Below, piece after piece: positions 16,874 to 24,322 of a stretch of DNA of 64,000 nt. Source of the stretch: an uncultured Lentisphaeria bacterium (GTDB lineage Bacteria > Verrucomicrobiota > Lentisphaeria > Victivallales > UBA1829); contig CAJKAR010000015.1 of assembly GCA_905197955.1 (NCBI GenBank), positions 28,164 to 92,163 on the forward strand, given 5' to 3'. The position numbers and the translations under genes were made by a program. Numbering within the stretch: the first letter of the stretch is position 1; each line of letters opens with the position of its first letter. The notes under the pieces are model-generated. The model did not search any database. It saw only the letters and a list, made by a program, of their open reading frames with translations, and was not told the DNA's origin.

Positions 16874-18652
16874 ATGTCCAACCGGCACGGAAAAAATCGT
16901 TTTCTGCTTCTCCTGGCGGCGATCGCCTTTGCAGGATTCCTCCTGCGCCTGATCGCCGGAATCCAGCTCGCAGCAGCCGATCCGGCGGTGTTCGCCCCCG
17001 CCTCCGTGACCGATATGGCAACTTACAAAACTCTTTCGGAACAGATCCTTCAGGGAACCTTTCCGAATGAGTTTTATTATCAGCCCTTCTATTATGCGGT
17101 CTTTCTGCCGATCGTCCAGATTCTGACGGGGCCCTCTCATTTTATGGTCATTCTGGCGCAGTCGCTCTGCGGCGGTCTCGCGATTCTGCTGACGGGACTT
17201 GCCGGAGCGCGCATCGCGGGAAAAACCGCTGGTATCATTGCGGCAATTCTGCTGGCGCTGAGCCGTCTGGCAATTCTCTACACATCCTACCAGCTGATCG
17301 AAACCACGCAGCTTTTCTGGTTCGTTCTTCTGCTCTATCTCACGCTCAAAGCAATGGACAAAGGCGCCTGGTTCCGATGGCTCCTGACCGGAATCGTCCT
17401 TTCCATCGCCATCCTGACGCGAGGAAACGCATGGTGTTTTCTGCCGCCGATTCTTCTGGCATGTTTCTGGGGGGAATGGAGATCAAAACGGAGATCGGGA
17501 AAAGCGTTTGCTCTTGCCGTGTCGATGGTGCTTCTCGGAACGATACTGCCACAGATTCCGTTCGCGGCAGTCAATTCAATCAAATACGGGACGCTGAAAG
17601 GTCCTTCCACTGCAGGCGGAGCGGTGCTCGCGCTCGGCAACACCAAAGAGTCGCCGCCGGGAGGACTCGAATATCCGCCCTCCTTCAACCTCTGGACGCA
17701 GCATCAGGAGGAACGTTCCGTTCCCATGCGCATTCTCGACTGGTTCTGCGAAGAACCCGCGGCGTATCTGGAGCTGACCTTCCGCAAACTGTTCCTCTAT
17801 TGGAACGAATATGATATTCCCAACAATATCAATCCGGCAGTCAACGGAGCGAAAAGTTCTCTGCTGGCTGGATTTGCGTTTCTGCCGACCGGTTTTCTGC
17901 TTCTGCTCTGTCTGGCGGGAGTTTTCATGAACGCACGCAAATGCTTCCGGAAACGGGGTATCGCACTGCTTTTTCTGTTTCTGATTCTGTACTGGCTCGC
18001 AGCGGCGGCATTCTACAATCTGGGACGCTTCCGGGTTCCCTCCTTTGCACTGTACTGTCTTGCAGGAGGACTCTTCTGCGCAGGACTTCCGGTTCTCTGG
18101 AGAAAGAAACAGTACAAGAATCTTTTTCTGTACAACGGATTTGCGCTTCTCGCAGCTTATTTCATCGTCTATCCCGGTTATACGATCTACCGTGAAGTTC
18201 TGGAAAGCAGCATTCTGAAAGCGGTCCGGCCTTACGGGGTCCAGGTGGAATTCCCCGGCGAAGGCCTCAGAATCTACGATCACGGCCCCATGTCCTTCGG
18301 CGGATGGAACATGATCGAAGGCAACACCTTCCAGAAGAAATTCAATCGGAAGACTCCCGGCGGGAAAATGGCCGAATTCCGCCTTCTCCTGCTGAAAACC
18401 CCGGAACCGCAGCGTGCCATGGTCAGCGTCAACGGACAGCAGAAAATGCTGGATGACATGACTCCGGGCAAACCGGCCTTTGTCAAATTCCGTCTTCCGG
18501 ACCCGGAGGACGGTATCTTCCGGATCGATCTATTCGGTCCGGTTCGCGCCGTTGCCGATCTCCAGAGAGATTACGGAAGAACATGCGCAGCCGACGGCTC
18601 CCCCCTCCCCTATGAACTGCTCGCAGAACTCCTCATTCCGGAACAAAAATAA
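16874..18652 (+). CDS. Membrane glycosyltransferase-like protein (GT39/ArnT-PMT type)
   Basis: A 592-residue integral membrane protein starting five bases after the frr stop. The first half carries about ten hydrophobic helices. An early periplasmic loop after TM1 (ADPAVFAPASVTDMATYKTLSEQIL) has the acidic motif (TDMATY) usual in PMT_2/ArnT-like transferases, followed by YQPFYYAVFLPIVQILTG. Helices end near residue 435. The last 150 residues form a soluble beta-rich domain (FPGEGLRIYDHGPMSFGGWN and onward). It would transfer sugars from a polyprenyl-phosphate carrier to an envelope acceptor; donor and acceptor are unknown. The ribosome site is weak, so translation may be coupled to frr. Confidence 0.75.
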   Translation: MSNRHGKNRFLLLLAAIAFAGFLLRLIAGIQLAAADPAVFAPASVTDMATYKTLSEQILQGTFPNEFYYQPFYYAVFLPIVQILTGPSHFMVILAQSLCGGLAILLTGLAGARIAGKTAGIIAAILLALSRLAILYTSYQLIETTQLFWFVLLLYLTLKAMDKGAWFRWLLTGIVLSIAILTRGNAWCFLPPILLACFWGEWRSKRRSGKAFALAVSMVLLGTILPQIPFAAVNSIKYGTLKGPSTAGGAVLALGNTKESPPGGLEYPPSFNLWTQHQEERSVPMRILDWFCEEPAAYLELTFRKLFLYWNEYDIPNNINPAVNGAKSSLLAGFAFLPTGFLLLLCLAGVFMNARKCFRKRGIALLFLFLILYWLAAAAFYNLGRFRVPSFALYCLAGGLFCAGLPVLWRKKQYKNLFLYNGFALLAAYFIVYPGYTIYREVLESSILKAVRPYGVQVEFPGEGLRIYDHGPMSFGGWNMIEGNTFQKKFNRKTPGGKMAEFRLLLLKTPEPQRAMVSVNGQQKMLDDMTPGKPAFVKFRLPDPEDGIFRIDLFGPVRAVADLQRDYGRTCAADGSPLPYELLAELLIPEQK

Positions 18653-18787
18653 AAACGGAAAAACACCCATCCGCCATCCCGGAAAAATATCAGCCTACCC
18701 TTTCAAGGAAGATGCTTTCCGCAGTCAGCAACTCCGGCAATGGGATTTGCTTTCTGTTAAAAATTGAAAAATCCTTTCGGAAATCCA

Positions 18788-18816
18788 TTGACTTTTTCCT
18801 CATGTGTCATTATTTT
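18788..18816 (+). promoter_or_regulatory. Predicted sigma-70-type promoter of the DUF89 gene
   Basis: TTGACT (18788-18793), 17 bp, TATTTT (18811-18816). The expected start of transcription is about 40 bp before the ATG at 18866. Confidence 0.5.
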
Positions 18817-18865
18817 CCCGGAGAAAATATATGGAACGATTATCGCAGAAACAAGGATTGATCTC

Positions 18866-19744
18866 ATGAGAACCTATTTAAGCTGTGTGCAGTGTCTTGT
18901 CAGAAATACCGTCAAAATTGCAGAAATGCTGGCGGAAGAGGATCAGGTGAAGGAAAAAATCGTCAAAGACATGCTGCGGGAAATCGCCGATTTCGATTTT
19001 CAGACGCCTCCACCCTTCATGGCACGCCGCATCTACTCCTACGCCTCGGAACGCACCGGAATCCCGGATCCCTATCAGAAACAGAAAGATGACTCCACCC
19101 GTCTCGCCCGGGAACTGCTGGGAAAATTTCTGGAGGAAAAACGCTTTGATCTCCAGAATTTCGAATCGCTGGTCCGACTTGCAATCGGAGGAAACATCAT
19201 TGATTTCGGAGTCAACTGCGATCTGGACCTGAACGAAGCGAAAAAAACGATCGAAACCGCATTTCAAATGCCCATCGACCGGAACGCTCTCCGGCAGGCG
19301 GAAGAGGCCATGGACCGGGCGGAAAATATCCTCTACCTGCTGGACAACTGCGGAGAAGCAGTCTTTGATACGCTGCTCGTAAAGAAATACCGGGAAAAAA
19401 TCACCCTCTCCGTCAAAGGAATGCCGATTCTGAATGATGTCACCCGCCGGGAAGTCCTGGATTCCGGATTCGGCGGCATCGTGAAAAAAATTGTGGACAC
19501 GGGAGACTGTACCCCCGGAGTCTCGCTGAAACACTCCTCGCCGGAGTTCCTGGAGGCGTTTCACAATGCCGATCTCATTGTCGCCAAAGGACAGGGCAAT
19601 TTCGAATCGCTCAACACCACCGAAAAGCCGATTGTCTTCCTCTTCATGGCAAAATGCGAACTGGTTGCAAATCTTCTCGGGGTCCAGAAGAATTCGTTCC
19701 AGATTCTCTGTCGGAATCTGAAACATGCCTCGGCAGGAATCTGA
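18866..19744 (+). CDS. DUF89 (ARMT1-like) metal-dependent phosphatase family protein
   Basis: A 292-residue cytoplasmic protein of the prokaryotic DUF89 group. The N-terminus carries CVQCLVRNTVKI with the CxxC of this subgroup. Metal-site blocks are YLLDNCGEAVFDTLL, SVKGMPILNDVTRREV and DLIVAKGQGNFESL. DUF89 proteins are known or proposed as damage-control phosphatases acting on sugar phosphates and related metabolites; the substrate here is unknown. The ATG at 18866 has AAGGA at 18853-18857. An in-frame upstream extension overlaps the predicted promoter and is rejected. Confidence 0.88.
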   Translation: MRTYLSCVQCLVRNTVKIAEMLAEEDQVKEKIVKDMLREIADFDFQTPPPFMARRIYSYASERTGIPDPYQKQKDDSTRLARELLGKFLEEKRFDLQNFESLVRLAIGGNIIDFGVNCDLDLNEAKKTIETAFQMPIDRNALRQAEEAMDRAENILYLLDNCGEAVFDTLLVKKYREKITLSVKGMPILNDVTRREVLDSGFGGIVKKIVDTGDCTPGVSLKHSSPEFLEAFHNADLIVAKGQGNFESLNTTEKPIVFLFMAKCELVANLLGVQKNSFQILCRNLKHASAGI

Positions 19745-19910
19745 AAACAGGAATCCTTTTTTTCAAAATCTTATCCTCCTGTTTACAGTGAGAAATCACT
19801 CTTTTAACACACAAACAAAGCAAGAATATGGATAAAATTTTTACAAAGATTCTATTTTGTCTCTTGTAAAAATGACAGAATCATGTAATATATCAGGAGA
19901 AGGAGAGAGA

Positions 19911-19949
19911 ATGGAATCGCCGCATGATTCTTATGGATGGTTTTTGTGA
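19911..19949 (+). CDS. Possible 12-codon upstream ORF overlapping the kinase start
   Basis: The only well-placed Shine-Dalgarno sequence in front of the kinase (AGGAGAAGGAGAGAGA, 19895-19910) directly precedes an ATG at 19911. That ATG opens a frame of only 12 codons (MESPHDSYGWFL) ending at TGA 19947-19949. It overlaps the kinase gene, which begins at 19924 (or 19933) in another frame. It could couple or attenuate kinase translation, or be fortuitous. Confidence 0.3.
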   Translation: MESPHDSYGWFL

Positions 19950-21312
19950 AAAAACGGAAGCGTTTTCCCATCTGCCGCAGGGATATCAATATCTGGCCTG
20001 CTGCGGAGCGGGAAGTTATGGAGTGACCTATCTGGTCAGGGATTTTTCCGGAGTGGAGCAGGTACTGAAAATTGTCCGGAAGGTCGGTGACAGAGATGTC
20101 TGGGAACGGGAACTGCGCGGGTTGAAAGCATACCGGCAACTCTCGCAGGAACATCCCAATCTGGTACAGATCTATCACGTGGAGGATGCCAGGAGTTATT
20201 TTTATTATACGATGTCTCCGGCGGATAATCTCTCCTGCGAAAAGGAAATGTATCTGCCCGCGACTCTGGAAAACCGTATCAAGCGCGAATCGCTGACACC
20301 GGAACAGGTGCTGAAAATAGGCCTCTCCCTGCTGGATGCCGTTGAATTCCTCCACAATGAGGGACTGGTTCACCGGGATATCAAACCATCCAATATTATT
20401 TTCATTAACGGAGAATTGAAACTGAGCGATATCGGACTCGTCCGGGAAATGAAAGGCAATGCCTCTCTTGTCGGCTCGCCGGATTTCCTGCCGCCGGAAA
20501 TGCTCCTGCGCAGAAATGAAACCTCTCCGATCCAGTTCGATTCCAAATATGACCTGTATGCAATCGGCAAAGTCCTTTACTGCGCACTGACGGGGAAAAG
20601 CTGCAAAAACTTTCCCCATGTAGAGCTCTCCCTGCTGAATTCCCGTCTTGCGGTCCGCCTTAACCGGGCGATCCTGGAAGTCTGTGATCCCAATCCGGAA
20701 TGGCGTATCGACACAATAGAGTCCTTTCGCCGCCATCTGAATGGAGATTACGATACAAAACCGGTCCGGAACATTACCCACGATATGCTTCGAAACTCCG
20801 GCAGTTACCTGCGGAACAACCTTCATATTCCGGTTTACATTTCGCTAACCGCATTCTCCATTCTCGGAGGAGTTATCATGTTTGATGCATGGGCTTCCGG
20901 AAAATCCTCGATTCCCGATCCCCGGTCCTCTTACTCCGATATCAAAGATTTTGCTCAGAATCTTTCAGCAGCCATCCGGAAAAAAAATTCTTTTTTCCTT
21001 CTGAACCTGCTGCAGCGAAATCCTCTTTCTCGTTCTCTGCTGCAAAAGGATTATACATTCCTTTCCGAAGCAATTTCTTATGGCACCCCAAAACAGCTGC
21101 GGCTTCTGCTGGAAAACGGAGCGGATCCCAATGTTCGTTCCAAAGATGGGAAAACTCCCCTGATGAAAGCGGCAGAATGCGGAAATCTGCAAGGAATCCG
21201 AATCCTGCTTGAATTCGGAGCAGATAAGAAGTTGCTGGATCGATTCGGGAAAAACGCATCCGCATATGCAACCAGCGCAAAAAAACAGGAAATTTATACT
21301 TTATTACAATAA
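19924..21312 (+). CDS. Membrane Ser/Thr protein kinase with C-terminal ankyrin repeats
   Basis: A 462-residue protein. Residues about 18-270 form a eukaryotic-like kinase: glycine loop GAGSYG at 28-33, ATP-binding lysine K49, probable alpha-C Glu63, catalytic HRDIKPSN at 150-157, and a metal-binding DIG triplet at 169-171 in place of DFG. The activation segment ends in SPDFLPPEML. One transmembrane helix lies near 301-322. From about 378 to the end there are ankyrin repeats (LRLLLENGADPNVRSKDGKT, RILLEFGADKKLLDRFGKN). The kinase domain is therefore cytoplasmic and the ankyrin part probably extracytoplasmic, as a sensor or docking domain. It heads the sigma/zinc-finger/ankyrin cluster and probably phosphorylates one of its partners (inference). 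Confidence 0.9.
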   Translation: MILMDGFCEKTEAFSHLPQGYQYLACCGAGSYGVTYLVRDFSGVEQVLKIVRKVGDRDVWERELRGLKAYRQLSQEHPNLVQIYHVEDARSYFYYTMSPADNLSCEKEMYLPATLENRIKRESLTPEQVLKIGLSLLDAVEFLHNEGLVHRDIKPSNIIFINGELKLSDIGLVREMKGNASLVGSPDFLPPEMLLRRNETSPIQFDSKYDLYAIGKVLYCALTGKSCKNFPHVELSLLNSRLAVRLNRAILEVCDPNPEWRIDTIESFRRHLNGDYDTKPVRNITHDMLRNSGSYLRNNLHIPVYISLTAFSILGGVIMFDAWASGKSSIPDPRSSYSDIKDFAQNLSAAIRKKNSFFLLNLLQRNPLSRSLLQKDYTFLSEAISYGTPKQLRLLLENGADPNVRSKDGKTPLMKAAECGNLQGIRILLEFGADKKLLDRFGKNASAYATSAKKQEIYTLLQ

Positions 21313-21337
21313 AAACGAGTTGAATTCGATCAATCGC

Positions 21338-21357
21338 AAAAAAAAAAAAAAAAAAAA
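21338..21357 (+). repeat. Homopolymer of 20 adenines between kinase and sigma factor genes
   Basis: An uninterrupted A20 tract in the 160-bp gap between the kinase stop (21312) and the sigma factor start (21473). Tracts of this length are prone to slippage, so the length may vary among cells. It is outside any called gene. Confidence 0.9.
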
Positions 21358-21472
21358 GCTGACAGATTATGTGTTTGACATCGCCATTAGTGTAAAGATA
21401 CATAGCGATATGGAATGATTTCCCCGTGGTATCGTTTCTATTTTCTATCAGACAGGGAACAGGAAAATCATT

Positions 21473-22042
21473 ATGGCCTTTACAACAAAAAAAACGCTGT
21501 TGTCCAAGATAAGCGATGGCGATGATAATATCTCATGGGATGAATTTTTTGAAATGTACCGCCCCCTGATTTTTATCCGGGGACGAGATTTCGGGTTCAG
21601 CAAGACGGAATGCGATGATCTGATCCAGCTGGTTATGGCTGAAATTTTCAAAATGAGAACAACATTCACCTATAATCCAGCCAAGGGCAGATTCCGGGAT
21701 TATATGAAGAAAATTATTTTTCATCAGGCACTCCGGCTGAAAAAAGAGATCTCCAAGGGGAAAATGTATGTGGAACTTTCGGAAGACCTCATGGAAGAAA
21801 ACGATAAACTGGAACAAAGCTGGCAGGAGGAGTGGGAGGCTCAGCAGATGAAAATGGCTCTGGATGAACTGAAACATAAAATTGAACCGGTCACCTATCA
21901 GGCGTTCGATCTTTATGCGCTTCAGAATTGTCCGGCGGAAGAAGTTGCAGCCTGGCTGAAAATCTCCGTCAATTCCGTCTATCTGGCCAAAACACGTTCC
22001 ATTGCCAAATTAAAAGAAATCATCAGCAATCTACCTGCTTGA
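21473..22042 (+). CDS. ECF-like sigma-70 family RNA polymerase sigma factor
   Basis: A 189-residue protein with the two-domain ECF plan. A region 2-like segment (WDEFFEMYRPLIFIRGRDFGFS, CDDLIQLVMAEIFK) is followed by FRDYMKKIIFHQALRLKKE. A region 4 helix-turn-helix lies near the C-terminus (CPAEEVAAWLKISVNSVYLAKTRS). The linker is long, acidic and charged (YVELSEDLMEENDKLEQSWQ). It lies between a membrane kinase and a small HxxxCxxC protein, an arrangement resembling kinase-linked ECF groups of Planctomycetes-related bacteria. It probably directs transcription of a regulon controlled by this cluster; the target promoter is unknown. Confidence 0.88.
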   Translation: MAFTTKKTLLSKISDGDDNISWDEFFEMYRPLIFIRGRDFGFSKTECDDLIQLVMAEIFKMRTTFTYNPAKGRFRDYMKKIIFHQALRLKKEISKGKMYVELSEDLMEENDKLEQSWQEEWEAQQMKMALDELKHKIEPVTYQAFDLYALQNCPAEEVAAWLKISVNSVYLAKTRSIAKLKEIISNLPA

Positions 22043-22060
22043 ACTCTACGGAAACTCATC

Positions 22061-22291
22061 ATGAAACATATAGCGCAGACAACTCTGATCAAATACAAAG
22101 AAGGAAAAGCCGGTTATTTTGCTGTACTGTTCTGTCGTTCTCATTTGCAGAAATGCCCTCAGTGCGTACAGCGCCTGGAAAAATTGAAAGAGGAAGATAC
22201 CTTTCTTGAAGAGGTCAAAACAAAATTAAACATTCTTTCCGATCCGGATCTGACCGAACAGGCAAAAAAAGCCGGAGGAACGAAACAATGA
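22061..22291 (+). CDS. Small HxxxCxxC protein, possible zinc-finger anti-sigma factor
   Basis: A 76-residue soluble protein directly after the sigma gene. It contains SHLQKCPQC at residues 27-35, the H-x3-C-x2-C pattern that defines ZAS-type anti-sigma zinc fingers, followed by a charged helix (VQRLEKLKEEDTFLEEVKTK). It lacks a membrane helix; the next gene, overlapping by four bases (ATGA), supplies two. Size, motif and position argue for a sigma-binding protein, but the assignment rests on a short motif. Confidence 0.7.
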   Translation: MKHIAQTTLIKYKEGKAGYFAVLFCRSHLQKCPQCVQRLEKLKEEDTFLEEVKTKLNILSDPDLTEQAKKAGGTKQ

Positions 22292-24300
22292 GACTCGAGA
22301 CGGCGGACGAAATCACTGCCGCCATTCCGATTCTTTTCACTCTTCTGCTTGTCTTTCTGTTTCTTTTTCTGTTTCTGACCAGGAATCTCAGTTTCAAGCA
22401 GACATTTACTCCTGTGGCCATATTTCTCTTCTCAGTCTACACCGCGATTGTCATTGGACTCTGGGGATTTTTTCTGACCCAGAAAAAGAAACCGCACCCG
22501 GTCATTTCCAATCCTCCGGCGAAGAATGAATTCGAGGGAATTCCAGTCGATTTCTCCGATGAAATCATTCTGCATAACGACACTCTCCCGATGCCTGGCA
22601 AGTATTCTCATTCTCCCCGTGAAGCCACGCCCATTCCGGATTTCAAATACCGGCAGAATATCGTCCCCCGAACCATCGCAGAACGTCTCCAGCATTTTCA
22701 ACAGCATCTCCAGTTCAACCGGAAACGTTACAACATGCTGCAGGCAGAATCCCAGAAAACCGAATTGAAACAGTCTCAAAAAGGAAACATTCAGAAAGAG
22801 CTCTTCTTTCTGCAAGAAAAGCATGACCATTTTCTCGCTCCTGTCACCCGAAATCTCACACGCGCCAGACAGCAGCTGATCTTGCGGAATAAAGCCAGAA
22901 CAAAACAGTATAACAAAACGCTGACCAGCTATCTCAAGCAGCGAATTGAAGCATTTCTCGAAAGCCATAAAACCCTGACCTATACGCAGGAAGACAGCAA
23001 GATTGTAAACGGATTTATTCAGGAAATTCTGAATACCCGAATTGATCCGAACATGACTGTCACGGACCGCGCATTCCCGATATATTCCGGACCTTTGCTG
23101 AAGGTCGCAATGGAAAACCGCTTTCCCATGACAAGCGAATTCATTACAGCACTTCTCCAAAAACAAGCCGATGTGAATATAAACCTCTCGGCCCTCAAAT
23201 TTTCCGATCTGCCGAAGTTCCTGCAATATGCTCTCCCGAACGGATTGGAAAATGTCGATACTTTCCGAGGCAAGAATATTCTGCTGACCCTGGCAAAAGA
23301 TTCTGAAATTTCTCCACGGGACCTGCTCCATCTGCTCCTTTTTGGAGCTGATGTCTTACCCATGGATGAAAACGGCAGAACCGCTTTGCATCACATTGCC
23401 ATGCGGGGCGATTCCTTGTATCTGTTCCAGATTCTTATGTATGCCGGAGCAGAGATCAATGCCATGGACCGTGATGGATTCACACCTTTGATGCTGACCT
23501 ATTTCTCGACCAATCCGGATGCTGTCCGAGAAATGGAATTCTTTGCACCGAATCCGGATATCATCAACCGTTTCGGAGCAAAAGCCTCCGATTATGCCAC
23601 CCAGCGGAAACTGATTCTGTCCGTCATCCACAACCATCCTTCGGAAGTGCAGAACGCTCTGGATGCCGGAGCCGATCCCTATCAGGTTCTAAGTGAGAAA
23701 CTGAACATATTTCAGCTTGCATGCCTGCATGAATCGCTGGAATCGGTGGAAGTTCTGCTGAAAAACGGAATCAATCCCAACATTCTGCCGGAAGACGAAA
23801 CGCCCCAAGGCAGACTTCCGCTTCATATTGCCCTGAAGAAAAACAATATTCGTCTTTTCCAGCTTCTTCTGAGCCGGAATGCCAATTATAAGACACCAGT
23901 CCTCTGTATTCACAAAAAACCGCACCCCCTGATCCATGCGATCTGTGAAACACCTGCAGGAAAACCATTTCTCCAGAGTCTGCTGGAAGTCGGAGCCGAC
24001 ATCAACTCAAGATCCCGAAACCAGGAAACGCCGTTGATGAAAGCGGTCTCGCTCCCGCAAAATGAGGAAGTCATACGCTGCCTCCTCGAATATGGAGCCG
24101 ATGTCAATGCACAGGATACAGAAGGGGAAACCGCTCTGATGCGAGCCGTCTTCCATGAACGCAAGAACCACATCCGCCTTCTTCTGGAAGCCGGAGCCGA
24201 TCCGGATATCCAAACGAACTCAGGTCTGACCGCAAAAAATTATACCGAACAAGCTGAAATCAGGTATCTCCTGAATACGCCGTCTTCATCCAGGTTCTAA
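22288..24300 (+). CDS. Membrane-anchored ankyrin-repeat protein
   Basis: A 670-residue protein with two hydrophobic helices at about residues 12-33 and 40-63. A charged, probably helical segment follows at about 125-235 (LQHFQQHLQFNRKRYNMLQ and onward). Several ankyrin repeats run from about 350 to the end, for example LLLFGADVLPMDENGRTALH, LLEYGADVNAQDTEGETALM and LLLEAGADPDIQTNSGLTAK. The motif NRFGAKASDYAT closely mirrors DRFGKNASAYAT at the end of the kinase, so the ankyrin parts of the two proteins are probably related. Its start overlaps the zinc-finger gene. It probably acts as receptor, scaffold or anti-sigma partner at the membrane; none of this is established. Confidence 0.85.
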   Translation: MRLETADEITAAIPILFTLLLVFLFLFLFLTRNLSFKQTFTPVAIFLFSVYTAIVIGLWGFFLTQKKKPHPVISNPPAKNEFEGIPVDFSDEIILHNDTLPMPGKYSHSPREATPIPDFKYRQNIVPRTIAERLQHFQQHLQFNRKRYNMLQAESQKTELKQSQKGNIQKELFFLQEKHDHFLAPVTRNLTRARQQLILRNKARTKQYNKTLTSYLKQRIEAFLESHKTLTYTQEDSKIVNGFIQEILNTRIDPNMTVTDRAFPIYSGPLLKVAMENRFPMTSEFITALLQKQADVNINLSALKFSDLPKFLQYALPNGLENVDTFRGKNILLTLAKDSEISPRDLLHLLLFGADVLPMDENGRTALHHIAMRGDSLYLFQILMYAGAEINAMDRDGFTPLMLTYFSTNPDAVREMEFFAPNPDIINRFGAKASDYATQRKLILSVIHNHPSEVQNALDAGADPYQVLSEKLNIFQLACLHESLESVEVLLKNGINPNILPEDETPQGRLPLHIALKKNNIRLFQLLLSRNANYKTPVLCIHKKPHPLIHAICETPAGKPFLQSLLEVGADINSRSRNQETPLMKAVSLPQNEEVIRCLLEYGADVNAQDTEGETALMRAVFHERKNHIRLLLEAGADPDIQTNSGLTAKNYTEQAEIRYLLNTPSSSRF

Positions 24301-24322
24301 CTTTTCTCTGAAATCAATACAA

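Noticed and set aside
21375..21403. TTGACA upstream of the sigma factor gene as a promoter
   Set aside because: The -35 hexamer is perfect but no acceptable -10 lies 16-18 bp downstream.
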